Shown: positions 25,398-33,903, counted from the first letter of the stretch. The stretch: 64,000 nucleotides of DNA from Bacteroides sp. (GCA_023665085.1 JAMPEQ010000002.1:1-64000); one strand, 5' to 3'. Notes: generated from the letters alone by a model not told the origin. Program-made: numbers and translations.

Positions 25398-26930
25398 TTA
25401 CTCCTCATTATTCCAATATTTTCTGTCAAGCGAACGATACTGAAGTGCTTCAAAAATATGTTCAAGCTCAATATCAGCGCTCTCATCAAGATCCGCAATC
25501 GTTCTTGCAATTCTCAAAATTTTATCGTATGCTCTTGCAGAAAGTCCAAGACGCTCAAAGCTTTCTTTCAGCATAAGATTAGCGTCATCAGAAAGGATGC
25601 AATATTCCTTGGTCATTTTAGCAGTCATTTTTGCATTACAGCTTATGTTGGTTCCTTCAAATCTTTTTGCCTGTATTTCTCTTGCCCTGTCAACTCTCTT
25701 TTTTATTTCACAGCTGGATTCCTCCTGTCCCTTGTCAGCAAGCTGATCATACTCTACAGGTGAAACCTCTATATGAATATCAATTCTGTCAAGAATCGGA
25801 CCTGATACCTTGTCCATATACCTTTTCTTCGACGCAGGTGTACAAGTACATTCTTTTGACGGATGACCGTTAAATCCGCAGGGACACGGATTCATAGCTG
25901 CCACCAGCATTATATTTGACGGGTATGTATATGATCCTGATGTTCTTGAAATATTAACCAATCCATCCTCCAGCGGCTGTCTTAAAGATTCCTTTGCACG
26001 CCTGTCAAATTCAGGAAATTCGTCCATAAAAATCACACCATTATGAGCAAGACTGATTTCACCCGGTCTGGGATTTGTTCCCCCACCTGTTAAAGCCTGT
26101 GCTGAAACAGTGTGGTGGGGTGAACGAAAAGGTCTGTTGCTGATAATTGCTTTACCCTTGGGAATTGCTCCGGCTATTGAATAAATCTTTGTTGTCTCCA
26201 GCTTTTCATCAAAAGTCATCTGAGGTAAAATCGTCGGCAGACGTTTGGCAAGCATTGATTTACCAGCACCGGGAGGTCCTACCATAATGCAGTTGTGGCC
26301 GCCTGCTGCGGCAATTTCCAAAGCTCTTTTAGCCTCATGCTGACCTTTAACATCTGAGAAATCAATATTATATTCAATTTTTTCATCTATGATTGCCGAA
26401 TTGTAACATCCGTTAATTTCCTTTTCGCCTGATATGTGCTTCATAACCTCAAACACATTCTTTACAGGCAAAACATTTATACCGTCAAGCACACTTCCCT
26501 CAAGCAAATTGTCAAATGGTATAAAAACATTTTTTATATCATTTTCTTTTGCAAGCAAAAGCATTGGCAAAACACCTGTTACTGACCTTATTTCACCATC
26601 CAGTGAAAGCTCGCCTATAAAAGCATAATCATCTATGTTGCCCTTAAGCTGACCGCTTGCCTTAAGCATAGCTATAAATACCGGAAGATCATACAACGCT
26701 CCCTCTTTTTTTATATCGGCAGGAGCAATATTAACAGTTATTCTTGAAACCGGGAAATCAAGATGACAGTTTTTTACAGATGCCCTAACACGCTCTCTGC
26801 TTTCCTTAACACTGGCATCGGGAAGTCCTACAATGTCAAATCTCGGCAGTCCTTGACTTATATCGCATTCAACAGTAACCTCGAAGGCATTAAGACCGAT
26901 GATACCAAGACTTTTTACTTTTGCAAACAT
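25398..26930 (-). CDS. comM: YifB/ComM family AAA+ ATPase (Mg-chelatase-like)
   Basis: 510 residues. ComM is a hexameric branch-migration helicase that promotes integration of transformed DNA in several bacteria. Seen: the N-terminal Lon-S5-like domain (FAKVKSLGIIGLNAFEVTVE), Walker A VGPPGAGKSMLAKRLP (about 214-230), Walker B IFMDEFPEF, a Cys cluster (CPCGFNGHPSKECTC) in the Mg-chelatase domain, and the C-terminal segment YDKILRIARTIADLDES. Divergent from the phosphohexomutase, with overlapping -35 boxes. No dprA lies beside it here. Confidence 0.92.
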   Translation of the reverse strand: MFAKVKSLGIIGLNAFEVTVECDISQGLPRFDIVGLPDASVKESRERVRASVKNCHLDFPVSRITVNIAPADIKKEGALYDLPVFIAMLKASGQLKGNIDDYAFIGELSLDGEIRSVTGVLPMLLLAKENDIKNVFIPFDNLLEGSVLDGINVLPVKNVFEVMKHISGEKEINGCYNSAIIDEKIEYNIDFSDVKGQHEAKRALEIAAAGGHNCIMVGPPGAGKSMLAKRLPTILPQMTFDEKLETTKIYSIAGAIPKGKAIISNRPFRSPHHTVSAQALTGGGTNPRPGEISLAHNGVIFMDEFPEFDRRAKESLRQPLEDGLVNISRTSGSYTYPSNIMLVAAMNPCPCGFNGHPSKECTCTPASKKRYMDKVSGPILDRIDIHIEVSPVEYDQLADKGQEESSCEIKKRVDRAREIQAKRFEGTNISCNAKMTAKMTKEYCILSDDANLMLKESFERLGLSARAYDKILRIARTIADLDESADIELEHIFEALQYRSLDRKYWNNEE

Positions 26931-26947
26931 ATTTCATCACCATTTTA

Positions 26948-26976
26948 ATTATAACAATTAATGTCATTATTGACAA
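26948..26976 (-). promoter_or_regulatory. Promoter of comM
   Basis: Minus strand TTGTCA-N17-TATAAT. The -35 box (26971-26976) overlaps the -35 box of the divergent phosphohexomutase promoter. Confidence 0.7.
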
Positions 26977-26998
26977 TACATTTTATAAGGTTTAAAAT
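26970..26998 (+). promoter_or_regulatory. Promoter of the phosphohexomutase gene
   Basis: TTGACA-N17-TAAAAT, with -35 at 26970-26975 and -10 at 26993-26998, about 35 nt before the start. Confidence 0.8.
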
Positions 26999-27032
26999 AT
27001 AATAAATCTATAATTTAAAGGATGTGTTTTCT

Positions 27033-28748
27033 TTGGATATCAACGCACTATATAATGAATGGCTTGAAAAAGCTGTTGAGGACGCCGACTTAAAGGCAGA
27101 ACTTGAGGCAATTAAAGGCAATGAAGAAGAAATATTAGACAGATTTTACCGTTCACTTGAATTCGGTACTGCAGGTCTTCGAGGTGTAATAGGTGCCGGC
27201 ACAAACAGAATGAATTACTACACTGTCTGCCGTGCAACACAGGGACTTGCCGATTTTTTAAATAAGCATTTTGAAAATCCCACAATTGCTATAGGCTATG
27301 ATTCCCGAATAAAATCAGATTATTTTTCAATCGAGGCGGCAAAGGTGCTTGCTGCAAACGGAGTAAAGGTATATCTTTATAAAGAACTGCAGCCTACACC
27401 ATGCCTTTCATTTGCTATCAGATATTTTCATACATCAAGCGGTATTATTTTGACAGCATCACATAATCCTGCAAAATACAACGGCTACAAATGCTATAAC
27501 TCAAATGGTTATCAGATGACTGACGAAGAGGCTGCAGAAACATATGAATTTATCCAAAAGGTTGATTATTTCACAGGAATAAAATCAATGAACTTTGACG
27601 AGGCGGTATCAAATGGTCTTATTGAATACATGGGTGATGAAATAATCGAAAAATTCCTTGATGAAGTTCAGAAGCAGTGCATAAATCCCGAGGTCTGTGC
27701 AAATGCTGATCTGAAGGTTATATATTCTCCTCTTAATGGCACCGGAAACAAGCCTGTAAGAAAAATATTAGACAGAATAGGCGTAAAAAATGTTCACGTT
27801 GTTCCTGAACAGGAATTACCGGATGGTAACTTTCCTACCTGTCCGTTCCCTAATCCTGAAATAAAGCAGGCATTTGAATGCGGTCTGAAAATGGCTGAGG
27901 AAATCAAGCCTGATCTTCTTCTTGCAACTGATCCGGACTGTGACCGAGTAGGAATTGCAGTTGCTGACGGAAACGGCGGTTACAAGCTTATGAGCGGTAA
28001 CGAGGTCGGTGCTATGCTTCTTAACTACATACTCTCACAAAAAGCTGAAAAAGGCACTCTTTCAGCCGAAAGCATTGCTGTAAAATCATTTGTATCAACT
28101 GATCTTGCAGAGGTAATTGCAAAGAAATACAACTGCACCTTTAAAAATCTTCTGACAGGCTTCAAATACATCGGTGAGCTTATAACAGAGCTTGAGGCTA
28201 AAGGCAAGTCAGAAAATTTTGTTATGGGATTTGAAGAGTCCTATGGTTATCTGGCAGGAACTCATGCCAGGGATAAGGACGCAGTAGTTGCCTCTATGCT
28301 GATATGTGAAATGGCAGCATACTACAAAACTCAAGGCAAAAGTCTTGCCAAGATTATGGATGAAATATACAGCGAATTCGGATACTATTATAATCATGTT
28401 GCAAGCTACACATTTGAAGGTGCTGCAGGAATGGAAAAAATGGGTGAAATTATGGACAGTCTCCGCAGCAATGCACCTGATTCATTCGCTGGAATGCCTG
28501 TGACAAAAATTGACGACTACAAAACATCTGTGTCAACATGCACTGAAGATAACAATACAAGTGTAATTGAGCTTCCTAAATCAAATGTACTTGCTTACAC
28601 TTTAACAAACGGGAACAAAATTATTGTTCGACCGTCAGGAACAGAGCCAAAAATTAAAGCATATATCACTGCTATCGGTACAGATAAAGAAAAGGCTCAG
28701 GCTATTGCTGAAAAGCTTCTTGCGGAAGCTGACAAAATCATGAAATAA
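27033..28748 (+). CDS. Alpha-D-phosphohexomutase (phosphoglucomutase / phosphomannomutase)
   Basis: 571 residues. It converts glucose-1-phosphate (for example from GlgP) to glucose-6-phosphate through a phosphoserine. Seen: GTAGLRGVIGAGTNRMN, the active-site TASHNPAKYNG (phospho-Ser), the metal loop DPDCDRVGIA, the sugar-binding GFEESYG, and the phosphate-binding RPSGTEPKIKAY near the C-terminus. I chose TTG at 27033: AAAGGATG lies 8-10 nt upstream, while the GTG at 27024 overlaps that site. Length fits the PgcA group of Firmicutes. Confidence 0.95.
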   Translation: MDINALYNEWLEKAVEDADLKAELEAIKGNEEEILDRFYRSLEFGTAGLRGVIGAGTNRMNYYTVCRATQGLADFLNKHFENPTIAIGYDSRIKSDYFSIEAAKVLAANGVKVYLYKELQPTPCLSFAIRYFHTSSGIILTASHNPAKYNGYKCYNSNGYQMTDEEAAETYEFIQKVDYFTGIKSMNFDEAVSNGLIEYMGDEIIEKFLDEVQKQCINPEVCANADLKVIYSPLNGTGNKPVRKILDRIGVKNVHVVPEQELPDGNFPTCPFPNPEIKQAFECGLKMAEEIKPDLLLATDPDCDRVGIAVADGNGGYKLMSGNEVGAMLLNYILSQKAEKGTLSAESIAVKSFVSTDLAEVIAKKYNCTFKNLLTGFKYIGELITELEAKGKSENFVMGFEESYGYLAGTHARDKDAVVASMLICEMAAYYKTQGKSLAKIMDEIYSEFGYYYNHVASYTFEGAAGMEKMGEIMDSLRSNAPDSFAGMPVTKIDDYKTSVSTCTEDNNTSVIELPKSNVLAYTLTNGNKIIVRPSGTEPKIKAYITAIGTDKEKAQAIAEKLLAEADKIMK

Positions 28749-28806
28749 AATCAGCAAAAGAAGAAACACCCAGCATAACAATTTTCAGTTAGGAAAGGTC
28801 GGTACA

Positions 28807-28905
28807 ATGAATCAAAGGAAATGGGTTAAAATAACAGCAATCATTATGGCTGCATTGATGGCTGTAAGCGGTCTTGGAGTAGGAATTGCTGCATTCATCA
28901 AATAA
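28807..28905 (+). CDS. 32-residue membrane peptide
   Basis: ATG at 28807 with AGGAAAGG eight bases upstream, stop TAA at 28903-28905. The product has a basic start (NQRKWVK) and then one hydrophobic helix rich in Ala, Gly, Ile and Met that ends in Lys. It follows the phosphohexomutase by 58 nt and precedes a terminator, so it is probably the second gene of that transcript. I do not recognise a family. Confidence 0.65.
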   Translation: MNQRKWVKITAIIMAALMAVSGLGVGIAAFIK

Positions 28906-28945
28906 CCATACAGAAATCAATTCTTATTTGACAAATAAAAAAATC

Positions 28946-28990
28946 AAATGTGCTCTGCAATCATTACAGGATTTGCAGAGCATTTTACTT
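28946..28990 (+). terminator. Terminator after the phosphohexomutase/peptide unit
   Basis: TGCTCTGCAA / TTGCAGAGCA stem flanked by AAA and TTTT, with a T-rich tail. Confidence 0.85.
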
Positions 28991-29029
28991 TTTCTGAAAA
29001 AGCACGGTATAATGCCTGTTTCAAGGATA

Positions 29030-29053
29030 TTCCACGATGCGTGGAACAGTTCC
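29030..29053. promoter_or_regulatory. Two overlapping palindromes upstream of the XRE regulator
   Basis: TTCCACG-ATG-CGTGGAA (29030-29046) shares its right arm with GGAAC-A-GTTCC (29043-29053), placing three TTCC/GGAA half-sites in a row just upstream of the -35 box at 29066. An operator for the adjacent regulator is the simplest reading. Confidence 0.6.
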
Positions 29054-29065
29054 GACAAGCGTACA

Positions 29066-29094
29066 TTGTGTTTTTTTCTGCAATGTGTTAGAAT
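29066..29094 (+). promoter_or_regulatory. Possible promoter of the XRE/YdcF unit
   Basis: TTGTGT-N17-TAGAAT, ending 32 nt before the ATG. A second TATAAT at 29008-29013 has only a weak -35. Confidence 0.5.
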
Positions 29095-29126
29095 GAAATC
29101 AGCAAAAACAAGGATGTGATAATGCT

Positions 29127-29840
29127 ATGGACACAAAGCTGACAGGAAAAATTATTGCTGCCAAACGAAAAGAAAAAGGCCTTACACAAATTCAGCTTGG
29201 CGAACTGCTGAATGTAAGCAATCGAACAATATCAAAATGGGAAAAAGGTGACGGTCTTCCGGACATTGCAATTCTGCCTGAGCTTTCGCAGGTGCTTGAA
29301 ATTACAATCGATGAACTGCTTACAGGTCAGGCTCCGCCGGCAAAGGAAATTCTTATTGAAAAAAGGGACACTAATAAGCTGATAAGGAATTTCAGAGGCT
29401 TCTATACTGTTTCACTCTTTTTTGCACTATTTGCTGCTTTTCTGGGAACAATTACCGAGGTTTATTGCATATGGGCATTTCCGATTTTATTTTATACCCA
29501 CTGGGAGATTATGTTCGTTGCAGTATCATTTTGTGCAATGGTGGCAAGCGGTCTTGTCTATGCACTGGGACTGAATAATCTGCACTTTGAATACAGCAAA
29601 AAAGAGCTTGCTGTTATTGCAGGTAAAAGAAGTCTGGTACTTTATGCTATACTTTCACCCTTTCCGATAAGCTTTCTTGCAAGGATAATTGATTTTTCAA
29701 GATACGGAACATTCACGCCATACATTATCTCAATCATCCTAATTGCACTTATTATCTGCTTTGTTTTCGCAGTCAAAAATTTGAAGGAGATTACTAATGA
29801 AAAAGCCATCAAAAAAGATAACGATAAAAATGCTGATTAA
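29127..29840 (+). CDS. XRE-family regulator with membrane segments
   Basis: 237 residues. Residues 1-66 form a Cro/CI-type helix-turn-helix (IIAAKRKEKGLTQIQLGELLNVSNRTISKWEKG). Residues 67-90 are a charged linker. The rest contains four hydrophobic segments (about 92-112, 120-145, 168-190, 197-220), so it is a membrane-tethered DNA-binding protein. Such proteins usually respond to envelope signals or sense through the membrane part; the ligand is unknown. AGGATG lies upstream of the ATG. It overlaps the YdcF gene by 44 nt, so the two are one unit. Confidence 0.88.
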   Translation: MDTKLTGKIIAAKRKEKGLTQIQLGELLNVSNRTISKWEKGDGLPDIAILPELSQVLEITIDELLTGQAPPAKEILIEKRDTNKLIRNFRGFYTVSLFFALFAAFLGTITEVYCIWAFPILFYTHWEIMFVAVSFCAMVASGLVYALGLNNLHFEYSKKELAVIAGKRSLVLYAILSPFPISFLARIIDFSRYGTFTPYIISIILIALIICFVFAVKNLKEITNEKAIKKDNDKNAD

Positions 29841-30585
29841 AATAATATTAATTCTGCCTGTTATATATTTATTAATTACATTTGTTTTACCTATTCGACT
29901 GCACATTTTGAATATCGGAAATATGGCAGGAATAGTCATTTGTGCCGTTTTAATCGCTGTTATTATATTCTTTGACAGTATTATTAAATTCTTAAAAAGT
30001 CACTGGAACAACAAGAAGAACAAAACATTAATAAGTTCTGCTCTATGTATATTAGTTGTTGGCATAACATGCTTCAGTGCTGCACTTGGCAGTGTAATAA
30101 TCGAATCAAAGGGCAGTGCCGACAAACAGGAAACTATAATCGTGCTGGGATGTGCTGTAAGAGGAAGCAGGCCAAGTGCTGCATTAAAAGCAAGAGTGAA
30201 CGCTGCATACAAGTACCTCGAAGCTAATCCTGAAAGCGTTGCTGTATTATCAGGCGGTCAGGGAAAAGATGAAGATTTGAGCGAAGCTCAGTGTATGTTT
30301 AATCTGCTTACAGAAAAGGGAATTGATGAAAGCAGACTTTACATGGAGGATAAAAGTGTAAACACCTCCACAAATATAGAATACTCCAAAAAAATTATTG
30401 AAGATAATAATTTAAGTGAAAATGTTGCCGTAGTTTCCTCCTGCTATCATTTAAAAAGAGCGAAAATGATAAGTAAAAAACAAGGACTTGATGTGGCAAC
30501 AATATCTGCACCATGCTCTTATTTGGACAAGTCAACGTTTTATTTAAGAGAAGTATTTGGTGTAGCAAAAGAATTTATATTTTGA
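29797..30585 (+). CDS. YdcF/SanA-family membrane protein (DUF218)
   Basis: 262 residues. Three N-terminal transmembrane helices (about 10-32, 40-62, 78-98), then a DUF218 domain with TIIVLGCAVRGSRPSAALKARVNAAYKYL, VLSGGQGKDEDLSEAQCM, SVNTSTNIEYSKKII and SSCYHLKRAKMI. The conserved SGG, acidic and His positions match the family. SanA/YdcF proteins are linked to envelope integrity, possibly acting on lipid-linked sugars. AAGGAGATT precedes the ATG. It overlaps the XRE gene, which may regulate it. Confidence 0.88.
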   Translation: MKKPSKKITIKMLIKIILILPVIYLLITFVLPIRLHILNIGNMAGIVICAVLIAVIIFFDSIIKFLKSHWNNKKNKTLISSALCILVVGITCFSAALGSVIIESKGSADKQETIIVLGCAVRGSRPSAALKARVNAAYKYLEANPESVAVLSGGQGKDEDLSEAQCMFNLLTEKGIDESRLYMEDKSVNTSTNIEYSKKIIEDNNLSENVAVVSSCYHLKRAKMISKKQGLDVATISAPCSYLDKSTFYLREVFGVAKEFIF

Positions 30586-30600
30586 TATTTGGAGAAAATC

Positions 30601-31281
30601 ATGAAAATCATTGCAAAAATATATACAGACCTGCCCGAAAAATTCGGTGCGCCAAGGCAGTCAGGTCTGGTTAAAGAGCTAAAGGGCAAAATAGTATTTG
30701 AGCCTGAATACAGAATGCCTGAAGCACTTGATGGAATAGAGGAATTTTCGCATTTGTGGATTTTGTGGCAGTTCAGTAAGAATATAAGAGAAGAATTTTC
30801 ACCAACTGTCAGACCGCCGAGACTTGGCGGAGAAAAGCGCAAAGGCGTATTTGCCACACGTTCACCTTTCAGACCAAATCCTATAGGCATGTCCTGTGTA
30901 AAACTTGAAAAGACTGAATGCACAAAAAATGAGGGCACTGTACTATGGGTGTCTGGTGTAGATATGATAGACGACACACCGATATATGACATCAAGCCCT
31001 ATGTTACATATACTGACAGCATACCTGAGGCAGTGCAGGGCTTTGCCGAAGAATTTGTCGGCTACTCACTTAATATTGATTTTCCTGAAAATCTGCTGAA
31101 AATAATCCCAAAGGAAAAACAGGCAGGAATTATCGGAATACTTAAACAAGATCCAAGACCTGCATATCAAAATGACAGCGAGCGGATTTACGGTGTAAAA
31201 TATTCAGACTATGACATTCATTTTACAGTAAACGAAAACCGGCTGACTGTAATTGATATAAAAAAATTACAGATACAATAA
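30601..31281 (+). CDS. trmO: tRNA m6t6A37 methyltransferase TrmO
   Basis: 226 residues. It adds an N6-methyl group to t6A37 of a subset of tRNAs using SAM. Seen: the N-terminal beta-barrel with EDGI-type segment IEEFSHLWILWQF, the signature KRKGVFATRSPFRPNPIGMS, and the C-terminal region QDPRPAYQNDSERIYGV. The ATG at 30601 has GGAG seven bases upstream; the earlier TTG at 30589 does not. Starts 15 nt after the YdcF gene. Confidence 0.93.
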   Translation: MKIIAKIYTDLPEKFGAPRQSGLVKELKGKIVFEPEYRMPEALDGIEEFSHLWILWQFSKNIREEFSPTVRPPRLGGEKRKGVFATRSPFRPNPIGMSCVKLEKTECTKNEGTVLWVSGVDMIDDTPIYDIKPYVTYTDSIPEAVQGFAEEFVGYSLNIDFPENLLKIIPKEKQAGIIGILKQDPRPAYQNDSERIYGVKYSDYDIHFTVNENRLTVIDIKKLQIQ

Positions 31282-31311
31282 AAAGGCTTTAAAATTCGGC
31301 AATAAAAAATG

Positions 31312-31351
31312 AAAGTGTGTAAGTTATTTTTTCTAACCTACACACTTTTAT
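31312..31351. terminator. Bidirectional terminator
   Basis: AAAGTGTGTA-GTTA / TAAC-TACACACTTT stem, one mismatch region, with A- and T-runs on both sides. It separates convergent trmO and the DUF3048 gene. Confidence 0.88.
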
Positions 31352-31378
31352 TTTTTATTCTAAGTATATTTTTAATAA

Positions 31379-32881
31379 TCACCCAATGGCTACAGAGCCG
31401 TTATTGTTTTTTGAGCCCCAGCCTATCCATGTTTTACCCGGGTTAAGTGAAATTGCTTTGCCGTTTTCATCCTTAACAACAAGCATACCGTTTTCTACAG
31501 TCCATGTAATATCAATAACAGTGCCAAGGCTTGCAAGCTTACCATTTCCGCCTGAAAGTCCGTAATCACAATATGTTTCTGACTTGCCTGAACCTTTATA
31601 ATTTTCTTTTACAACATAGTTTGTATTATCAAACAGTACAAGCAAATTTTTTCTTGCAACATCTGAAAAACCGATATTTGAATTAGAAAAATCTTCTGTA
31701 TGATACATTTTATCTTCAGCAGAATATTTCCAGTCTCTTGTAGAACTCCTGCTTGAAAAGGTTAATCCAAGAGTATTACAAGGAGTATCACTTACCTTTT
31801 GATCTTTGGCATTAAAATTGAACTTAGTGTATCTGTTTCCTGCTTCTGTTCTGAAGCCCTTATCCTTAATAGCCTGTGCAAGCTTATCACCGTTTAAAAC
31901 ACCTGTATGCTCTACGCCATAAGAATTTCTTGAGCTGTCACGGCTGAAAAGATATGAAACATTTGATGATGTCATCTGATTGATATGGTCTACATCATCC
32001 TGCTTGAATACAGTGTTAGCACCAACATAGTTTCCCTTGCTGGAGCTCTGTCCCCAATGGATAAAAATAGCATCAAACATTTCGCTGAATCTGATAAAAG
32101 GAGGTCTTGCACTTCTCATAGGACCAATCTGTTCAGGAACATTGGTATAATCAGCATAGAACCAGAGCATTCTTGTCTCTCCGCCCTCAACTTCACCTTC
32201 AAGAATAATGTCAGGTGATTTTTTATCATCAATACCCCACTGCGGTCTTGCATAATAAGAATTTTCTACAACGCATGCCACAGGACGTACATCAACAGCT
32301 GAAGCATTGTAGCCCTCTTCGCCTGTAAGCGGATTTGTTATAACTACAGGTGCTTCGGTTGTAGTTGATGTTGTGGTTGATGCAGTTGTTGAAGGCTCTT
32401 CCTTGCCATTACCTTTTATTGCTATAACAGCAACAATCACAGCTATAACAACAACTAATATCACAGCTGCTATAATAATTATCTTCTTTTTGCTCTTGCC
32501 TTTCATTTCATCTGCCTCCTCATAATCATCAATGTCCGCCAATACCTCATTCTGATATTCAGACGGAGTATCATCAATTGTACCTATTACACCTGAAGCA
32601 TCAAAGCTTTCTTCAACGGGCTTGTCCCTATCAATTGTAATACTGTCGATTTCTTCAGCAGGCTTGACAATTTCTTTTTCAATAAATACTTCGTCAGTTT
32701 CCGGCTCTGACGTATTTGGCTCTTCTTTTTCAAAGGTAAATGTAAGCTCAGGCTCTTCTGTACGCTTAGATGAAGAGTCTGAATTTGTATAAAAATCTTC
32801 GTAAGACTCTTTCCTGTCGATTTGCTTATTTTTATTTCTTATTTCTTTTATAATATCATCAATTTCATTGTTATCGCTCAT
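31379..32881 (-). CDS. Membrane-anchored DUF3048 protein (YerB-like)
   Basis: 500 residues. A long acidic cytoplasmic region (1-130, rich in Glu/Asp) is followed by KGKSKKK, a transmembrane helix (about 134-155), a Thr-rich linker (about 160-178), and two DUF3048 lobes (about 180-500) containing NPLTGEEG, RPVACVVENSYYARPQWGI, GPMRSARPPFIRF, FIHWGQSS and EHTGVLNGDKLA. Homologues in Bacillus (YerB) are surface lipoproteins of unknown function; here the anchor is a helix. It stands alone. Confidence 0.85.
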   Translation of the reverse strand: MSDNNEIDDIIKEIRNKNKQIDRKESYEDFYTNSDSSSKRTEEPELTFTFEKEEPNTSEPETDEVFIEKEIVKPAEEIDSITIDRDKPVEESFDASGVIGTIDDTPSEYQNEVLADIDDYEEADEMKGKSKKKIIIIAAVILVVVIAVIVAVIAIKGNGKEEPSTTASTTTSTTTEAPVVITNPLTGEEGYNASAVDVRPVACVVENSYYARPQWGIDDKKSPDIILEGEVEGGETRMLWFYADYTNVPEQIGPMRSARPPFIRFSEMFDAIFIHWGQSSSKGNYVGANTVFKQDDVDHINQMTSSNVSYLFSRDSSRNSYGVEHTGVLNGDKLAQAIKDKGFRTEAGNRYTKFNFNAKDQKVSDTPCNTLGLTFSSRSSTRDWKYSAEDKMYHTEDFSNSNIGFSDVARKNLLVLFDNTNYVVKENYKGSGKSETYCDYGLSGGNGKLASLGTVIDITWTVENGMLVVKDENGKAISLNPGKTWIGWGSKNNNGSVAIG

Positions 32882-32993
32882 ATTTTTTACTCCCTAATTA
32901 TCACATAATCATCAAGATATAGAATAATCTTTTTATTATTTTACCATATATCGCAATACATTTCACTATATTTTTTGAAAAATTCAAATTTTA

Positions 32994-33022
32994 TTGATTT
33001 AAAAACTGCTATGTAGTAAAAT
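32994..33022 (+). promoter_or_regulatory. Promoter of the actin-like orphan
   Basis: TTGATT-N17-TAAAAT, about 30 nt before the ATG at 33052. Confidence 0.6.
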
Positions 33023-33051
33023 AATATTAATAAACAATGAGAGGTATAAAA

Positions 33052-33675
33052 ATGGCAAAAACAATTCCTATGATTATAACAAACAGTAAAATACTTGTTA
33101 AAGCAAAAGACTCTGATGAGTTCAAGCCCTTTTCAATGCCTGCAATATGTCCGTCTCCAAACATTCCTTTTTATCATGAATTTGCAGAAAAAATTGCCGA
33201 AGGGCAATATTATTTTAAAGAATTCATGAAAAAGCTTTACGGAAATAAGCTTTCAAAATACATTTTTGCTATTATTGTGCCTGACGACACCAGCAAGCTT
33301 GAGTCAATATTTATAAACGAATTTTTCGTAAATTCAGGTGCTTGCAAGGCGGTGGCACAAATGCCTATGGCTCTGGCACTTTCAAAGGAAGAAGACAAAT
33401 ACATTTCCATATCAAAGTCTCAGAGGAATGTCACACTTGAATATGTCAGAAACAATGAAACGGTTGTAAAAAAATATTATGACATACACACCTGCTTACC
33501 TGAAAAAGTAATTGAAGATTCAAGCGTACTCCATATTGATGTTGAATATAACGACATACCGATATTTGTAAATAATTTTAATCAAAATATGGATGAATTT
33601 CTTGAATTCGGCGAGATAATAACCCCTAAGCAATTTTTGGACAAAATATCAGTTATAGATGTTGAAAAAATTTAA
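33052..33675 (+). CDS. Uncharacterised protein with an actin/MreB-like segment
   Basis: 207 residues from the ATG at 33052 (GAGAGG upstream; the ATG at 33037 overlaps that site). I do not recognise a family. Residues about 75-125 run IFAIIVPDDTSKLESIFINEFFVNSGACKAVAQMPMALAL, then DKYISISKSQRNVTLEYV. The order resembles MreB/FtsA: a hydrophobic strand followed by V-P-x-D/S, a helix, a gap, then a helix ending P-M-A-x-A-L, then a strand. It lacks visible phosphate-binding loops (no DxG at the N-terminus), so nucleotide binding is doubtful. The gene stands alone; its 3' end runs into the terminator-like hairpin at 33685. Confidence 0.6.
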   Translation: MAKTIPMIITNSKILVKAKDSDEFKPFSMPAICPSPNIPFYHEFAEKIAEGQYYFKEFMKKLYGNKLSKYIFAIIVPDDTSKLESIFINEFFVNSGACKAVAQMPMALALSKEEDKYISISKSQRNVTLEYVRNNETVVKKYYDIHTCLPEKVIEDSSVLHIDVEYNDIPIFVNNFNQNMDEFLEFGEIITPKQFLDKISVIDVEKI

Positions 33676-33684
33676 ATAAACAGA

Positions 33685-33721
33685 CACCTCCTGCAAAAAC
33701 TATTGCAGGAGGTGATTTTTT
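33685..33721 (+). promoter_or_regulatory. Perfect 12-bp hairpin plus U-run containing the next gene's Shine-Dalgarno
   Basis: Arms CACCTCCTGCAA / TTGCAGGAGGTG with a 6-nt loop, then A and six T, then the ATG of the 58-residue gene at 33722. The 3' arm is a near-ideal ribosome binding site and the 5' arm is its exact complement. As DNA it is also a textbook terminator for the gene at 33052. Confidence 0.85.
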
Positions 33722-33898
33722 ATGCCAAATAAAAAAGATAAGAAACAAGACAAGAAAAAGCCTGTAATTGATTTAACATCATATCTCAGTCCTGAAATAG
33801 TCAATGCTGATATAAACGGCAGTTATACAGGTGTTCCTGCTGAAACGTATTATAATGACGAATTGGTTGAACCAATACAGGATGCTGACGACTTATAA
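33722..33898 (+). CDS. 58-residue protein, Lys-rich head and acidic tail
   Basis: ATG at 33722, stop TAA at 33896-33898, with GGAGGTG exactly seven bases upstream inside a hairpin. Residues 1-15 are Lys/Asp rich (KKDKKQDKKK). The middle reads PVIDLTSYLSPEIVNADINGSYTGVP, and the C-terminus is acidic, ending PIQDADDL. No signal peptide or membrane segment. The strong ribosome site, biased composition and bracketing hairpins argue for a real small gene. No function can be given. Confidence 0.7.
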   Translation: MPNKKDKKQDKKKPVIDLTSYLSPEIVNADINGSYTGVPAETYYNDELVEPIQDADDL

Positions 33899-33903
33899 TT
33901 CAT

